Part shown: positions 52,986 through 62,268 of the stretch, piece after piece
Position numbering within the stretch: the stretch's first letter is position 1
Layout: each line of letters starts with the position of its first letter
Assembly: GCF_039521975.1 (NCBI RefSeq)
Contig: NZ_BAAACZ010000009.1
Coordinates: 248,001-312,000, forward strand
Reading direction: 5' to 3'
Length of the DNA stretch: 64,000 bases
DNA from: Alkalibacillus silvisoli
GTDB taxonomy: Bacteria > Bacillota > Bacilli > Bacillales > Alkalibacillaceae
Notes under the pieces: model-generated
Databases searched by the model: none
The model's input: only the letters and a program-made list of their open reading frames with translations
What the model was told of the DNA's origin: nothing
Position numbers and translations under genes: made by a program

Positions 52986-53166
52986 ACAAGGGGAGAGCTC
53001 ACAGCCAAGTGACGCCGACGGAGCAAATACGAAAGTATGAATCTCTCAGGCAAAATGACTCTTGTATGACGCACCTCTGGAGAGAGTTTGTCGTCATAAG
53101 ACGCGATAAACCACCAAAGATGTAAGCATTGAACTTGCGATGTGAAACTTTCAGGTGTCAGGACAG
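52986..53166 (+). promoter_or_regulatory. Tandem glycine riboswitch (gcvT type)
   Basis: Two glycine aptamers: the first (GGGGAGAGCTCACAG to GCACCTCTGGAGAG) carries the conserved GCCGACGGAGCAAA-like core and CTCTCAGGCAAAA. The second runs from GTCGTCATAAGACGC to TTTCAGGTGTCAGGACAGAG. A terminator hairpin follows. Such tandem elements switch on the glycine cleavage genes when glycine is abundant. Confidence 0.96.
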
Positions 53167-53201
53167 AGAGAATGCCAAAGCTTATTTGGCATTCTCTTTT
53201 T
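53167..53201 (+). terminator. Riboswitch-controlled terminator in the gcvT leader
   Basis: AGAGAATGCCAAA (53167-53179) pairs with TTTGGCATTCTCT (53185-53197), then TTTT. Its left arm touches the second aptamer. Confidence 0.92.
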
Positions 53202-53329
53202 CGGTTTGTAGACACTATTTTACTGAAGCTCTAATTATTATTTTGGACTGTTTTTAACAAATGCATGAATAATTGTTGAAAATCTAACGGTGATAGTAGA
53301 GCAAATCTTAAATGTAGGGGGTAAATGAA

Positions 53330-54433
53330 ATGGGAGAATTAAAGAGAACACCAATTTTTCCTGAATATGAAAAGTTAGGTGCTAAAACAATTGATTTTGG
53401 TGGCTGGGATTTACCTGTACAATTTTCTAGTATTAAAGAAGAGCACCATGCAACAAGGGAAAATGCTGGCTTGTTTGATGTTTCTCATATGGGTGAGATT
53501 GCTGTAACAGGAGTAGATAGTGAAGCATTCCTTCAAAAAGTCGTAACAAACAATGTTAGTAAATTAAAGGTTAACCAAGCACAATATACAGCTATGTGCT
53601 ATCCAAATGGTGGTACGGTTGATGACTTTATTATTTACAAACGTGATGAAGATGATTATCTATTAGTTGTGAATGCAGCAAATACAGAGAAAGACTTCGA
53701 TTGGCTTATTGAAAATAAAGAAGGTAATGTTCAAATTGAAAATATTTCTAATGATTTTGCACAACTGGCTTTACAAGGGCCAAAAGCAGAAGCGATTCTA
53801 CAAAAACTTACAGATGAAGATTTAAGTGAGATTAAATTTTTCCGCTTTAAAAATGATGTTCAAATTAAAGGTGTAGAACATGGCGCATTAGTATCGCGTA
53901 CAGGTTATACAGGAGAAGATGGGTTCGAAATTTACATTAATGATGCATCTGGGCCAAAGCTATGGCAAGTTATTTTAGAAGCAGGTGAACCTTTAGGCTT
54001 ACAAGCAATTGGACTAGGTGCTCGTGATACGTTAAGGTTTGAAGCGAACCTAGCTTTATATTCTCAAGAGCTAACAAAAGATATAACACCTGTTGAAGCG
54101 GGCATTGGCTTTGCGGTTAAAGTGAATAAAGAAGTAGATTTCATTGGTAAAGAAGTATTAAAAGAACAAAAGGAAAATGGCCCTACTCGTAAGTTAGTGG
54201 GCATTGAAATGATTGATAAAGGCATTCCTCGTAATGGCTATGAAGTGTTGAAAAATGAAGAAGTAATTGGCTTTGTTACATCTGGGACACAATCACCTAC
54301 ATTAGGTAAAAATGTTGGCTTAGCGTTAATTGATGTCCAGTATGCAAATGAAGGTGAAAAGCTAGATGTCAAGGTAAGAAAAAGAACATTGACAGCTAAA
54401 ATTGTTCCAACGCCATTTTATAAAAGAAAGTAA
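53330..54433 (+). CDS. gcvT: Glycine cleavage T protein (aminomethyltransferase)
   Basis: A 367-residue aminomethyltransferase with the folate-binding GcvT fold: FDVSHMGEI near residue 50, the RTGYTGEDGFEIY segment near residue 190 and a C-terminal barrel. It transfers the methylene group to THF and releases ammonia. First gene of the operon, under the glycine riboswitch. The H protein gene is not here. Confidence 0.98.
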   Translation: MGELKRTPIFPEYEKLGAKTIDFGGWDLPVQFSSIKEEHHATRENAGLFDVSHMGEIAVTGVDSEAFLQKVVTNNVSKLKVNQAQYTAMCYPNGGTVDDFIIYKRDEDDYLLVVNAANTEKDFDWLIENKEGNVQIENISNDFAQLALQGPKAEAILQKLTDEDLSEIKFFRFKNDVQIKGVEHGALVSRTGYTGEDGFEIYINDASGPKLWQVILEAGEPLGLQAIGLGARDTLRFEANLALYSQELTKDITPVEAGIGFAVKVNKEVDFIGKEVLKEQKENGPTRKLVGIEMIDKGIPRNGYEVLKNEEVIGFVTSGTQSPTLGKNVGLALIDVQYANEGEKLDVKVRKRTLTAKIVPTPFYKRK

Positions 54434-54446
54434 GAGGTGAAAGTAT

Positions 54447-55796
54447 ATGCAACATCGTTATATTCCTATGACAGATCAAGATCGAAAAGAAATGTTAGAT
54501 ACCATTGGTGTCTCATCAACTGAAGAGCTTTTTCAAGATATCCCAAAAGAAGTGCGCTTTGAAGGTGAATTAAATATTAAGCCTGCAAAATCTGAGTATG
54601 AGTTAACGAAAGAATTAACTGAACTAGCTGAAAAGAATAGTCACTCGAATTCTCATACATCCTTTTTAGGTGCAGGTGTATATCAACACTACATCCCATC
54701 CATTGTAGATCATGTCATTTCTCGTTCTGAATTTTATACGGCTTACACGCCATATCAGCCTGAAATTTCACAAGGTGAATTGCAGGCAATCTTTGAATTC
54801 CAAACGATGGTTTGTGAAATGACGGGAATGGAAGTCGCTAACTCTTCAATGTATGACGGTGGGACAGCACTTGCAGAGGCTGTAAACTTAAGTGCTGGTC
54901 AAACAAAAAAGAAAAAAGTATTAGTTTCTAAAGCCATCCATCCTGAATCTATGGATGTCATTTATACTTATGCTAAAGGTTTTAATTTAGAAATTGTTGA
55001 AATTGATCACCAAAATGGCTTAACTGACTTAGATCAATTAAAGTCCGAATTAGATGATGAAACAGCAAGTGTCGTTATTCAATATCCAAACTTCTTCGGT
55101 CAAGTAGAACCATTAAAAGAAGTCGAAGCCATGTTAGAAGACCAAAAGAAAACAATGATGATTGTTTCAAGTAACCCACTAGCATTAGGGTATTTAACAC
55201 CACCAGGTGAATTTGGTGCTGACATTGTTGTTGGTGATACACAAGTATTCGGTATTCCAACACAGTTTGGTGGGCCTCATTGTGGTTATTTTGCAACGAC
55301 AAAGAAATTAATGCGTAAAGTGCCCGGGCGTTTAGTCGGTCAGACGGTCGATGAGGAAGGACGTCGTGGCTTTGTTTTAACTTTACAAGCTCGTGAACAG
55401 CACATTCGTCGTGATAAAGCGACTTCAAACATTTGTTCAAATCAGGCTTTAAATGCATTAGCATCATCAGTAGCTATGACAGCTCTTGGTAAAGAAGGTG
55501 TCCGTGAAATGGCTGAACTAAACATGAAGAAAGCACGCTATGCAAAGAAGTCATTTGAAAAAGCAGGTTTTGAGACGTTGCATGATGGAGCATTCTTTAA
55601 TGAATTTATCGTTAAATTAAATAAGCCTGTATCAGAAGTGAATGAAATGTTGCTACAAAAAGGCTTCATTGGTGGTTATGACTTAGGTCGAAACAATTCA
55701 AGTCTTGAAAACCATATGTTAGTAGCTGTTACAGAGGTTCGATCGAAGGAAGAAATCAATCAATTTGTTAAGGAAGTGGGTGAAGCTAATGGCTAA
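54447..55796 (+). CDS. gcvPA: Glycine dehydrogenase (decarboxylating) subunit 1
   Basis: A 449-residue alpha subunit of the split P protein, including FLGAGVYQHYIP, and the region GGPHCGYFATTKKLMRKVPGR. It forms the PLP-dependent glycine decarboxylase with GcvPB. The gap after gcvT is 13 bases, and it overlaps gcvPB by 8. Confidence 0.97.
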   Translation: MQHRYIPMTDQDRKEMLDTIGVSSTEELFQDIPKEVRFEGELNIKPAKSEYELTKELTELAEKNSHSNSHTSFLGAGVYQHYIPSIVDHVISRSEFYTAYTPYQPEISQGELQAIFEFQTMVCEMTGMEVANSSMYDGGTALAEAVNLSAGQTKKKKVLVSKAIHPESMDVIYTYAKGFNLEIVEIDHQNGLTDLDQLKSELDDETASVVIQYPNFFGQVEPLKEVEAMLEDQKKTMMIVSSNPLALGYLTPPGEFGADIVVGDTQVFGIPTQFGGPHCGYFATTKKLMRKVPGRLVGQTVDEEGRRGFVLTLQAREQHIRRDKATSNICSNQALNALASSVAMTALGKEGVREMAELNMKKARYAKKSFEKAGFETLHDGAFFNEFIVKLNKPVSEVNEMLLQKGFIGGYDLGRNNSSLENHMLVAVTEVRSKEEINQFVKEVGEANG

Positions 55797-57258
55797 TGAG
55801 CAAGATTTTTCAGTGATTTTTGAATTAAGCAAAGAAGGTCGTAAAGGTTATCATTTACCTGACTTAGATGTAGAGGACCTTAATCTTGATGAAGAGTTTT
55901 CTAATGAATATATACGTAAAGATGCCCCAGATCTACCAGAGGTAAGCGAGCTGCAAATTATGCGTCATTATACAGCGTTATCAACACGTAATCATGGAGT
56001 TGATTCTGGTTTTTATCCTTTAGGTTCATGTACGATGAAGTATAACCCAAAAATTAATGAAGATATTGCACGAATTCCAGGGTTTAGTATGGTTCATCCA
56101 TATCAAGAGGAAACTTCTGTTCAAGGTGCATTAGCGTTAATGTATGATTTACAAGAATCTTTAAGTGAAATTACGGGAATGGATTCTGTTACATTACAAT
56201 CTGCAGCGGGCGCACAAGGTGAATGGACTGGTCTAATGATGATCCGTGCTTTTCATGAGGCAAATGGTGATGATCACCGTACAAAGGTTATCGTCCCTGA
56301 CTCAGCTCACGGAACAAACCCAGCATCAGTTACAGTAGCAGGTCTTGAAGCGGTTACTGTTAAGTCAAATGAAAATGGATTAGTCGACCTAGAAGACCTA
56401 AAGCGAGTAGTCGATGAAAATACTGCTGCTTTAATGTTAACGAACCCAAATACGCTAGGTTTATTTGAAGAGCACATCTTAGAAATGGCTAAAATTCTAC
56501 ACGATGCAGGAGGGCGTCTATACTATGATGGTGCTAACTTAAATGCCATTATGGGTTATACACGTCCAGGTGACATGGGCTTTGATGTTGTACACTTAAA
56601 CTTACACAAAACTTTCACTGGTCCTCACGGCGGTGGTGGTCCTGGTTCTGGACCGGTCGGTGTAACTAAAGAACTTGCACCTTATCTACCGAAGCCATTA
56701 GTTTCTAAGCGTGATTCAGGTGAATACTTCTTTGAGTATGACCGTCCACAATCCATTGGAAGAATTAAGCCTTATTATGGAAACTTTGGCATTAATGTTC
56801 GTGCGTATACGTATATCCGTTCAATGGGACCAGATGGCTTAAAGCAAGTTAGTGAAAATGCGGTCTTAAATGCGAATTATATGATGCGCCGATTAGAAGA
56901 AGAATTTGAACTACCATTTAATCAGCATTGTAAACACGAATTTGTATTGTCAGGTAAGAACCAGAAGAAGATGGGTGTAAGAACACTTGATATGGCAAAA
57001 CGTCTATTGGATTTTGGTTACCACCCACCAACAATCTACTTCCCATTAAATGTTGAAGAGGCGTTAATGGTTGAACCGACTGAAACAGAAGCGAAAGAAA
57101 CTTTAGATGAGTTCATCGATGCCATGATTCAAATTTCAAATGAGGCAAAAGAAGACCCAGAGAAAGTGCAAGAAGCACCACACACTACGGTTGTAGATCG
57201 TATGGATGAAACAACAGCGGCAAGAAAACCAGTCTTACGCTTTTATCGTGAAGAATAA
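55789..57258 (+). CDS. gcvPB: Glycine dehydrogenase (decarboxylating) subunit 2
   Basis: A 489-residue beta subunit with the PLP-binding Lys in LNLHKTFTGPHGGGGPG and SAHGTNPASV for cofactor contacts. It completes the P protein. The ATG at 55789 (MANEQDFSVIFEL) is chosen over the longer frame because it overlaps gcvPA's end as in other Bacilli. Confidence 0.97.
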   Translation: MANEQDFSVIFELSKEGRKGYHLPDLDVEDLNLDEEFSNEYIRKDAPDLPEVSELQIMRHYTALSTRNHGVDSGFYPLGSCTMKYNPKINEDIARIPGFSMVHPYQEETSVQGALALMYDLQESLSEITGMDSVTLQSAAGAQGEWTGLMMIRAFHEANGDDHRTKVIVPDSAHGTNPASVTVAGLEAVTVKSNENGLVDLEDLKRVVDENTAALMLTNPNTLGLFEEHILEMAKILHDAGGRLYYDGANLNAIMGYTRPGDMGFDVVHLNLHKTFTGPHGGGGPGSGPVGVTKELAPYLPKPLVSKRDSGEYFFEYDRPQSIGRIKPYYGNFGINVRAYTYIRSMGPDGLKQVSENAVLNANYMMRRLEEEFELPFNQHCKHEFVLSGKNQKKMGVRTLDMAKRLLDFGYHPPTIYFPLNVEEALMVEPTETEAKETLDEFIDAMIQISNEAKEDPEKVQEAPHTTVVDRMDETTAARKPVLRFYREE

Positions 57259-57270
57259 ACATTAAAATTA

Positions 57271-57319
57271 AAGCAGTTCAGTTTAGAGTGCATGTCACTC
57301 TAAACTGAACTGCTTTTTG
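57271..57319 (+). terminator. Terminator after the gcv operon
   Basis: A perfect 20-bp stem (57271-57290 and 57296-57315) with a 5-base loop, followed by TTTG. One of the longest hairpins in the window. Confidence 0.92.
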
Positions 57320-57430
57320 TATTTTAACTATATATTTCCTTAGCAGGTATAATCCAATCAAACTTCAAGTAATTCGGATTCTTAATTAAATTCTTTCGTC
57401 CCAGTCTCTCAAATTTTAACTCATCTTGCT

Positions 57431-57823
57431 TTAATATGCTTTTTTCTTCACTTTGATTTTACCTGTCCACTTACTAAAGCCACCTTTTAATTGGTGAAGT
57501 CCTTCATAGCCATTTTTACGTAGTTTGTTAGCTGCTTTCATCGACCTTGAACCACGTTGACAGTATAGGTAAACAGGTTGGTCTTTTCTTACTTCGCCCA
57601 TTCTTTGCTTTAATTGGGAAAGTGGAATATTACGTGCGCCTAAAACATGACCTCTTTCAAATTCCTTTGGTTCACGAACATCAATTAACTGAGCCTTTCT
57701 ATAGCCTTCTTTAAACTGTTCCTCTGTTAAGGTTCTTAAATGCTTTTGCATACGCATGTTTCTAAATACAGCAAATAATATTAAAACAGCAATCGCAACA
57801 AGTATAATTAATAATGCTTCCAT
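57431..57823 (-). CDS. yqhL: Membrane-anchored rhodanese-like protein YqhL
   Basis: A 130-residue protein with a membrane helix (residues 3-21) and a rhodanese domain with active-site loop CQRGSRS (Cys near residue 88). Likely sulfur-transfer activity. The position matches yqhL; the B. subtilis neighbours lipM and mntR are not present here. Confidence 0.92.
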   Translation of the reverse strand: MEALLIILVAIAVLILFAVFRNMRMQKHLRTLTEEQFKEGYRKAQLIDVREPKEFERGHVLGARNIPLSQLKQRMGEVRKDQPVYLYCQRGSRSMKAANKLRKNGYEGLHQLKGGFSKWTGKIKVKKKAY

Positions 57824-58015
57824 TATGCTTCCCCTCTTTCTTCTTGTTCAGTCCCATATTTATTATAAGAGTGTTTTGTGTTTGTTTCAAAGATTTTTTC
57901 TAAGTTATTCTATTAACGAGTTAATCGTGTTATTCTAATTGTTTAAAATGCTTAACAAAAAAGTAAGGAATTCTTATTAGTGAGCTGTTGACTTTTTAGT
58001 TAGATTATGAGTAAA

Positions 58016-58063
58016 ACACTACATATGGATGTTTTATAAAAATAACAATACAATATATTGATT
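58016..58063 (+). promoter_or_regulatory. Tandem NrdR-box-like sites upstream of nrdJ
   Basis: Box 2 (58048-58063) has the exact core CAATATATTG; box 1 (58016-58031) has CTACATATGG with flanking ACA and matches 11 of 16 consensus positions. Their centres are 32 bases apart, the three-turn spacing typical of NrdR pairs. They lie just before the -35. Confidence 0.65.
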
Positions 58064-58076
58064 TATTGATTCTGTT

Positions 58077-58106
58077 TTGATACTGTAATTATAGATTAGA
58101 TAGAAT
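58077..58106 (+). promoter_or_regulatory. Candidate nrdJ promoter
   Basis: TTGATA (58077-58082), 18-base spacer, TAGAAT (58101-58106). The -10 lies inside the left arm of the inverted repeat at 58098. Confidence 0.5.
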
Positions 58107-58138
58107 CGTTATGATATAAAAACATAACGATTCTATCT
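58098..58138 (+). repeat. Perfect 16-bp inverted repeat over the nrdJ promoter
   Basis: AGATAGAATCGTTATG (58098-58113) and its exact complement (58123-58138) flank a 9-base A/T loop. It ends 4 bases before the AAGGAGG site of nrdJ. There is no T tract, so a terminator is unlikely; an operator or RNA hairpin is the alternative. Confidence 0.85.
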
Positions 58139-58158
58139 TACGTGAAGGAGGTAACGTA

Positions 58159-60711
58159 ATGCAAGATATAAAAGATAAACAAATTAATTTGGACATTGCA
58201 CAATTGAACGAAGACATCAAAGAATTTCCTCACGTGCACCCTATTACACCTGATATGCATACGACACATCAAGGTGTTTCTCGGTTAGTCATGTTAGATC
58301 GTTATGCGTTTAAAGATACGGAAAAGAAAACAATTAAAGAGGGTGACTTTGTCGTTTTAACGATTAAAGAAGACCCGAAATTCCCAGCTCGAGGGACTGG
58401 ATATATTGTTGAACTAAACGGTACTCAGGCGGTTGTAAAAGTGGAAGATGAGTACGTTCATGTACTAGAATCTGAAGAGTCACAAAAGACCGGTTTAATA
58501 GAAAGACCACTTAGTGTAATAGATAAACCTCTAGAAATTTATTACGAACAAATCGCACTACGTAATGCGACTGGTTTAGCTGAAGTTGAACAAACCGAAG
58601 AAAAGCGCCAAGAGTGGTTCGAGAAGTTTTATCGAGAATTATCAGCATTGAAGTTTGTACCAGCAGGTCGTGTTTTGTATGGTGCAGGGTCGAATACTGA
58701 TGTTACTTATTTTAATTGTTATGTTATGCCATTTGTTAAAGATTCCCGAGAAGGAATTAGTGATCACCGTAAGCAAGTAATGGAAATTATGTCTCGTGGC
58801 GGTGGTGTAGGTACAAATGGATCAACATTAAGACCTCGTAATGCGTTAGCCCGTGGTGTTAATGGTAAATCTTCTGGTTCTGTCTCGTGGTTAGATGATA
58901 TTGCAAAGCTTACACATTTAGTCGAGCAAGGTGGTTCAAGACGTGGTGCTCAAATGATTATGTTAAATGATTGGCACCCTGATATTATTGAATTTATTAT
59001 TTCTAAAATGCAAAACCCACGAATCTTAAGGTATTTAATAGAGAATATAGAAGATGAAACGATCCAACAATTGGCTAAAGATAAATTGAATTTTACGCCA
59101 TTATCGAATTCAGAGTTACAGCTATATCAAGGTATTGCTAATTATAAGCACATTGAAGGATTAGGCGGTTTTACAGAAGAAAACATTCGTGAAGCAGAGC
59201 AAAAATTACGAGATGGTGGCACATATAGTGTCCATAATCCAGAATTTTTAACAGGTGCCAATATTTCTGTTTGTATTACAGATGAATTCATGGAAGCTGT
59301 TGAGAATGATGATGTTTACGAACTTCGATTCCCAGATGTAGAACATTATTCTGAGGAGGAAATGGCATATTATAACGAACATTGGAGCGAATATGGTGAT
59401 GTGCGTGAATGGGAGCAATTAGGTTTTTCAACGAGAGTCTATAAACAAATTAAAGCAAAGGAATTATGGAATTTAATTAATATCTGTGCGACTTATTCAG
59501 CAGAACCAGGCATTTTCTTTATTGATAATGCAAACAAGGAAACAAATGCTAAAGCCTATGGTCAAAAAGTTGTTGCGACTAATCCTTGCGGCGAACAACC
59601 TCTAGCACCGTATTCGGTTTGTAATTTAGCAGCAGTTAATCTAGCGGCAATTGCTGAGGAAGAGTTAAAACAGCCAAATTTTGAAAAGCTAAAGCAAACG
59701 GTAGAGGTAGGCGTGCGTATGCAAGACAACGTAATTGATTCAACACCGTATTTCTTGGATGAAAACCGAGAACAAGCTTTAGGAGAACGTCGTGTTGGTT
59801 TAGGTGTTATGGGGTTACATGATTTACTTATTTACTGCGAAACAGCGTATGGTACTGCAGAGGGTAATCATTTAGTCGATCAAATATTTGAAGCAATCGC
59901 TACAACTGCTTATCGTACGTCGATTGAATTAGCAAAGGAGAAAGGAAGCTTCCCATTCTTAATCGGTGAAACAGATGAAGAGACACAAGTATTACGTGAA
60001 CAGTTTGTAAACACTGGTTATATGAAGAAGATGCCTGAAGATATTCGAGAAGGTGTCTTAAAGTATGGAATTCGTAATAGCCATTTATTGACTGTTGCAC
60101 CAACTGGTTCTACGGGTACAATGGTTGGCGTTTCAACAGGATTAGAGCCTTATTTCTCCTTTACGTATTATCGAAGCGGCCGTTTGGGTAAATTTATCGA
60201 AGTTAAAGCTGATATAGCACAAGATTACTTTGAAAAGAACCCTCAAGCCGATCAAACTGAGCTACCTGAATGGTTTGTAACTGCTATGGAACTTGAGCCA
60301 GAAGCTCACGCGGATACGCAATGTGTCATCCAACGTTGGGTTGATAGTTCAATTTCAAAAACAGTTAATGCACCGAAAGGATATCGTGTTGATCAAGTGG
60401 AACAAGTTTATCAACGGTTATACAAAGGTGGAGCAAAGGGTGGTACGGTTTATGTAGATGGAAGCCGTGATACCCAGGTACTAACGTTAAAAGCAGAGGA
60501 GAATGGCTTCTCTGAGCAAACAGAATTGTTTGAAGAAGAAGAGCAAAAAGTCGTTTTAATGGATACTGTACAGGAATTAGACAAAACAAATGTTACAATT
60601 GGCTCTGAAGTTGGAGATACTTGCCCTGTATGTCGTAAGGGGAATATTGAAGATGTAGGTGGTTGTAATACTTGTACGAATTGCGGTGCACAACTTAAAT
60701 GTGGACTATAA
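58159..60711 (+). CDS. nrdJ: Class II (adenosylcobalamin-dependent) ribonucleotide reductase
   Basis: An 850-residue enzyme. Active-site Cys187 (FNCYVMP), the N-x-C-x-E motif at Asn475-Cys477-Glu479 and Cys488 (SVCNLAAVNL) correspond to the redox pair and radical Cys of class II enzymes. PTGSTGTMVGVSTGLEP is the phosphate-binding loop. The C-terminus ends with a zinc-type CPVC..CNTCTNCG cluster. It makes deoxyribonucleotides without oxygen dependence but needs B12. No class I genes are beside it. It occupies the place where B. subtilis has lipM, mntR and yqhO. Confidence 0.95.
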   Translation: MQDIKDKQINLDIAQLNEDIKEFPHVHPITPDMHTTHQGVSRLVMLDRYAFKDTEKKTIKEGDFVVLTIKEDPKFPARGTGYIVELNGTQAVVKVEDEYVHVLESEESQKTGLIERPLSVIDKPLEIYYEQIALRNATGLAEVEQTEEKRQEWFEKFYRELSALKFVPAGRVLYGAGSNTDVTYFNCYVMPFVKDSREGISDHRKQVMEIMSRGGGVGTNGSTLRPRNALARGVNGKSSGSVSWLDDIAKLTHLVEQGGSRRGAQMIMLNDWHPDIIEFIISKMQNPRILRYLIENIEDETIQQLAKDKLNFTPLSNSELQLYQGIANYKHIEGLGGFTEENIREAEQKLRDGGTYSVHNPEFLTGANISVCITDEFMEAVENDDVYELRFPDVEHYSEEEMAYYNEHWSEYGDVREWEQLGFSTRVYKQIKAKELWNLINICATYSAEPGIFFIDNANKETNAKAYGQKVVATNPCGEQPLAPYSVCNLAAVNLAAIAEEELKQPNFEKLKQTVEVGVRMQDNVIDSTPYFLDENREQALGERRVGLGVMGLHDLLIYCETAYGTAEGNHLVDQIFEAIATTAYRTSIELAKEKGSFPFLIGETDEETQVLREQFVNTGYMKKMPEDIREGVLKYGIRNSHLLTVAPTGSTGTMVGVSTGLEPYFSFTYYRSGRLGKFIEVKADIAQDYFEKNPQADQTELPEWFVTAMELEPEAHADTQCVIQRWVDSSISKTVNAPKGYRVDQVEQVYQRLYKGGAKGGTVYVDGSRDTQVLTLKAEENGFSEQTELFEEEEQKVVLMDTVQELDKTNVTIGSEVGDTCPVCRKGNIEDVGGCNTCTNCGAQLKCGL

Positions 60712-60717
60712 GGTAAA

Positions 60718-60765
60718 AGAAAGCGTTAGACTCTTAATAAGTCTAACGCTTTCTATTTTTTATTT
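60718..60765 (+). terminator. Terminator after nrdJ
   Basis: A 15-bp perfect stem (60718-60732, 60740-60754) followed by ATTTTTTATTT. It runs into the end of minus-strand yqhP. Confidence 0.92.
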
Positions 60766-61100
60766 CCTTTAATGACTTTTAAGTGAGTTCGTTGGGGTTT
60801 ACGTCTATTAATTTTCTTTGGTTTTTCGATATGTGAATTGTAACCCATGTTTCGATCAACACTTCCATACTTTTGCTTCGACTGTTGAACGGCTTTTTTA
60901 TAACTTTGACCTACGCCCCGATTTCGCCCGCGAAAAATTAAAAAATAGTAAACAGCTGCCCCAATTAAAGCTGCGATACCAAGCATCATGAGGATACTTT
61001 GAATAAACCCTAAAGGATTGGTCGCTAGTTGACCTAAGATTCCAATAATAGCTAAACCACCAATTACATACAACAGGATTGCGCCTTTCCCTTTTGGCAT
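60753..61100 (-). CDS. yqhP: SA1362/YqhP family membrane protein
   Basis: A 115-residue protein with two N-terminal membrane helices (residues 6-24 and 33-55) and a very basic tail (KPKKINRRKPQRTHLKVIKG). It fits the SA1362/YqhP family in layout and position. AAAGGAG precedes its ATG on the minus strand. Function unknown. Confidence 0.85.
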   Translation of the reverse strand: MPKGKGAILLYVIGGLAIIGILGQLATNPLGFIQSILMMLGIAALIGAAVYYFLIFRGRNRGVGQSYKKAVQQSKQKYGSVDRNMGYNSHIEKPKKINRRKPQRTHLKVIKGNKK

Positions 61101-61286
61101 ATTAAACTCCTTTCATAAACTAGATTTAAGACCGTACAAATCTATAATTATCTGATTACATTATACCACGTTTAACCAATTTTATACGCTTCTTAGAATA
61201 ATTTTAACTGAAATTGAAATATATACACAAATCGAATGAAACTCTATAATTTCGTACAAACTATTGCGTGAAAAGGGGTGTTTAAT

Positions 61287-61769
61287 ATGGAAAAGGAAAA
61301 ACAATCTTCAGTCTTTTTGAAAAGTTTATTTGCTGGATTTGTTGGGGCTATTCTTTTTGGTATAGTTGGTTCCGTTGCTTATTATCTATCTTTTACAGAT
61401 GTTTCACATGCTTCATTTTTTATAAGGTCGTTTTTTGATGGTGATTGGACGACTGGTTGGATTAGTGAATTAATTAGTGTCATAATACTTGGTCTTATCG
61501 GTATAGTACCCGCTCTTATTTATTACCTGTTGTTTAAAAAGCTTCGCGGTATGTATCCGGGGCTACTTTATGGTGTAGCATTGTGGTTTATTGTGTTTGC
61601 TTTTTTAAACCCACTATTTTCATATGTACCAGACTTTTTTTCTTTAGATCTTGATACAATTGCAACTACAATGAGCCAATTTATATTATATGGAGTATTT
61701 ATCGGCTACACAATTTCATATGAACACCACGATCAAAGAGTTATGCGAAAAGTATCACAAAACGGTTAA
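61287..61769 (+). CDS. yqhR: YqhR family membrane protein
   Basis: A 160-residue protein with four membrane helices and the opening QSSVFLKSLFAGFVGAILFG, matching YqhR. The ATG at 61287 is used because AAGGGG stands upstream; GTG 61278 abuts that site. Its neighbours aroQ, yqhT and efp keep the Bacillus order. Function unknown. Confidence 0.88.
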   Translation: MEKEKQSSVFLKSLFAGFVGAILFGIVGSVAYYLSFTDVSHASFFIRSFFDGDWTTGWISELISVIILGLIGIVPALIYYLLFKKLRGMYPGLLYGVALWFIVFAFLNPLFSYVPDFFSLDLDTIATTMSQFILYGVFIGYTISYEHHDQRVMRKVSQNG

Positions 61770-61820
61770 TTATATGATAAACTGATAAGTGGAATGGGAT
61801 TGAAGGGGAGAATAGGCTTG

Positions 61821-62267
61821 ATGAAAAAGCTATTAGTTTTAAACGGACCTAACTTGAATTTATTAGGTCAGCGAAATGAAGACCAATACGGACAGCAAAC
61901 CTTACTAGAAATTGAAGATGAATTAAAAGAATACCTTCAACGCTTATCATTTCACTTAGATGCTTTTCAATCCAACCATGAAGGGGAATTAATTGATTGG
62001 ATTCATAGTGCTAATGAACATTATGAGGGAGTGATTTTCAATCCTGGAGCTTATACTCATACAAGTGTAGCTTTACGTGATGCAATTGAAGCCATCGATA
62101 TTCCAGTGATTGAAATTCATATCTCCAATATACATAACCGCGAATCCTTCAGACATCATTCCTACATTTCACCTGTTGCTACTGGACAAGTTGTTGGGTT
62201 TGGAACGATGGGGTATAAAGTTGCTGCATTTGCTTTAGTAGAAAAATTAAACGAAAGGGAGAGCTGA
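61821..62267 (+). CDS. aroQ: 3-dehydroquinate dehydratase type II AroQ
   Basis: A 148-residue enzyme with LVLNGPNLNLLGQRN and catalytic Tyr in DQYG, the FNPGAYTHTSVALRDA stretch and the IHISNIHNRESFRH segment with its His. It dehydrates 3-dehydroquinate in the shikimate pathway. The ATG at 61821 is the conserved start. Confidence 0.97.
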   Translation: MKKLLVLNGPNLNLLGQRNEDQYGQQTLLEIEDELKEYLQRLSFHLDAFQSNHEGELIDWIHSANEHYEGVIFNPGAYTHTSVALRDAIEAIDIPVIEIHISNIHNRESFRHHSYISPVATGQVVGFGTMGYKVAAFALVEKLNERES

Positions 62268-62268
62268 G

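Noticed and set aside
57940..58158. Cobalamin riboswitch before nrdJ
   Set aside because: No B12-box (GCCACTG-like) sequence and the leader is too short.
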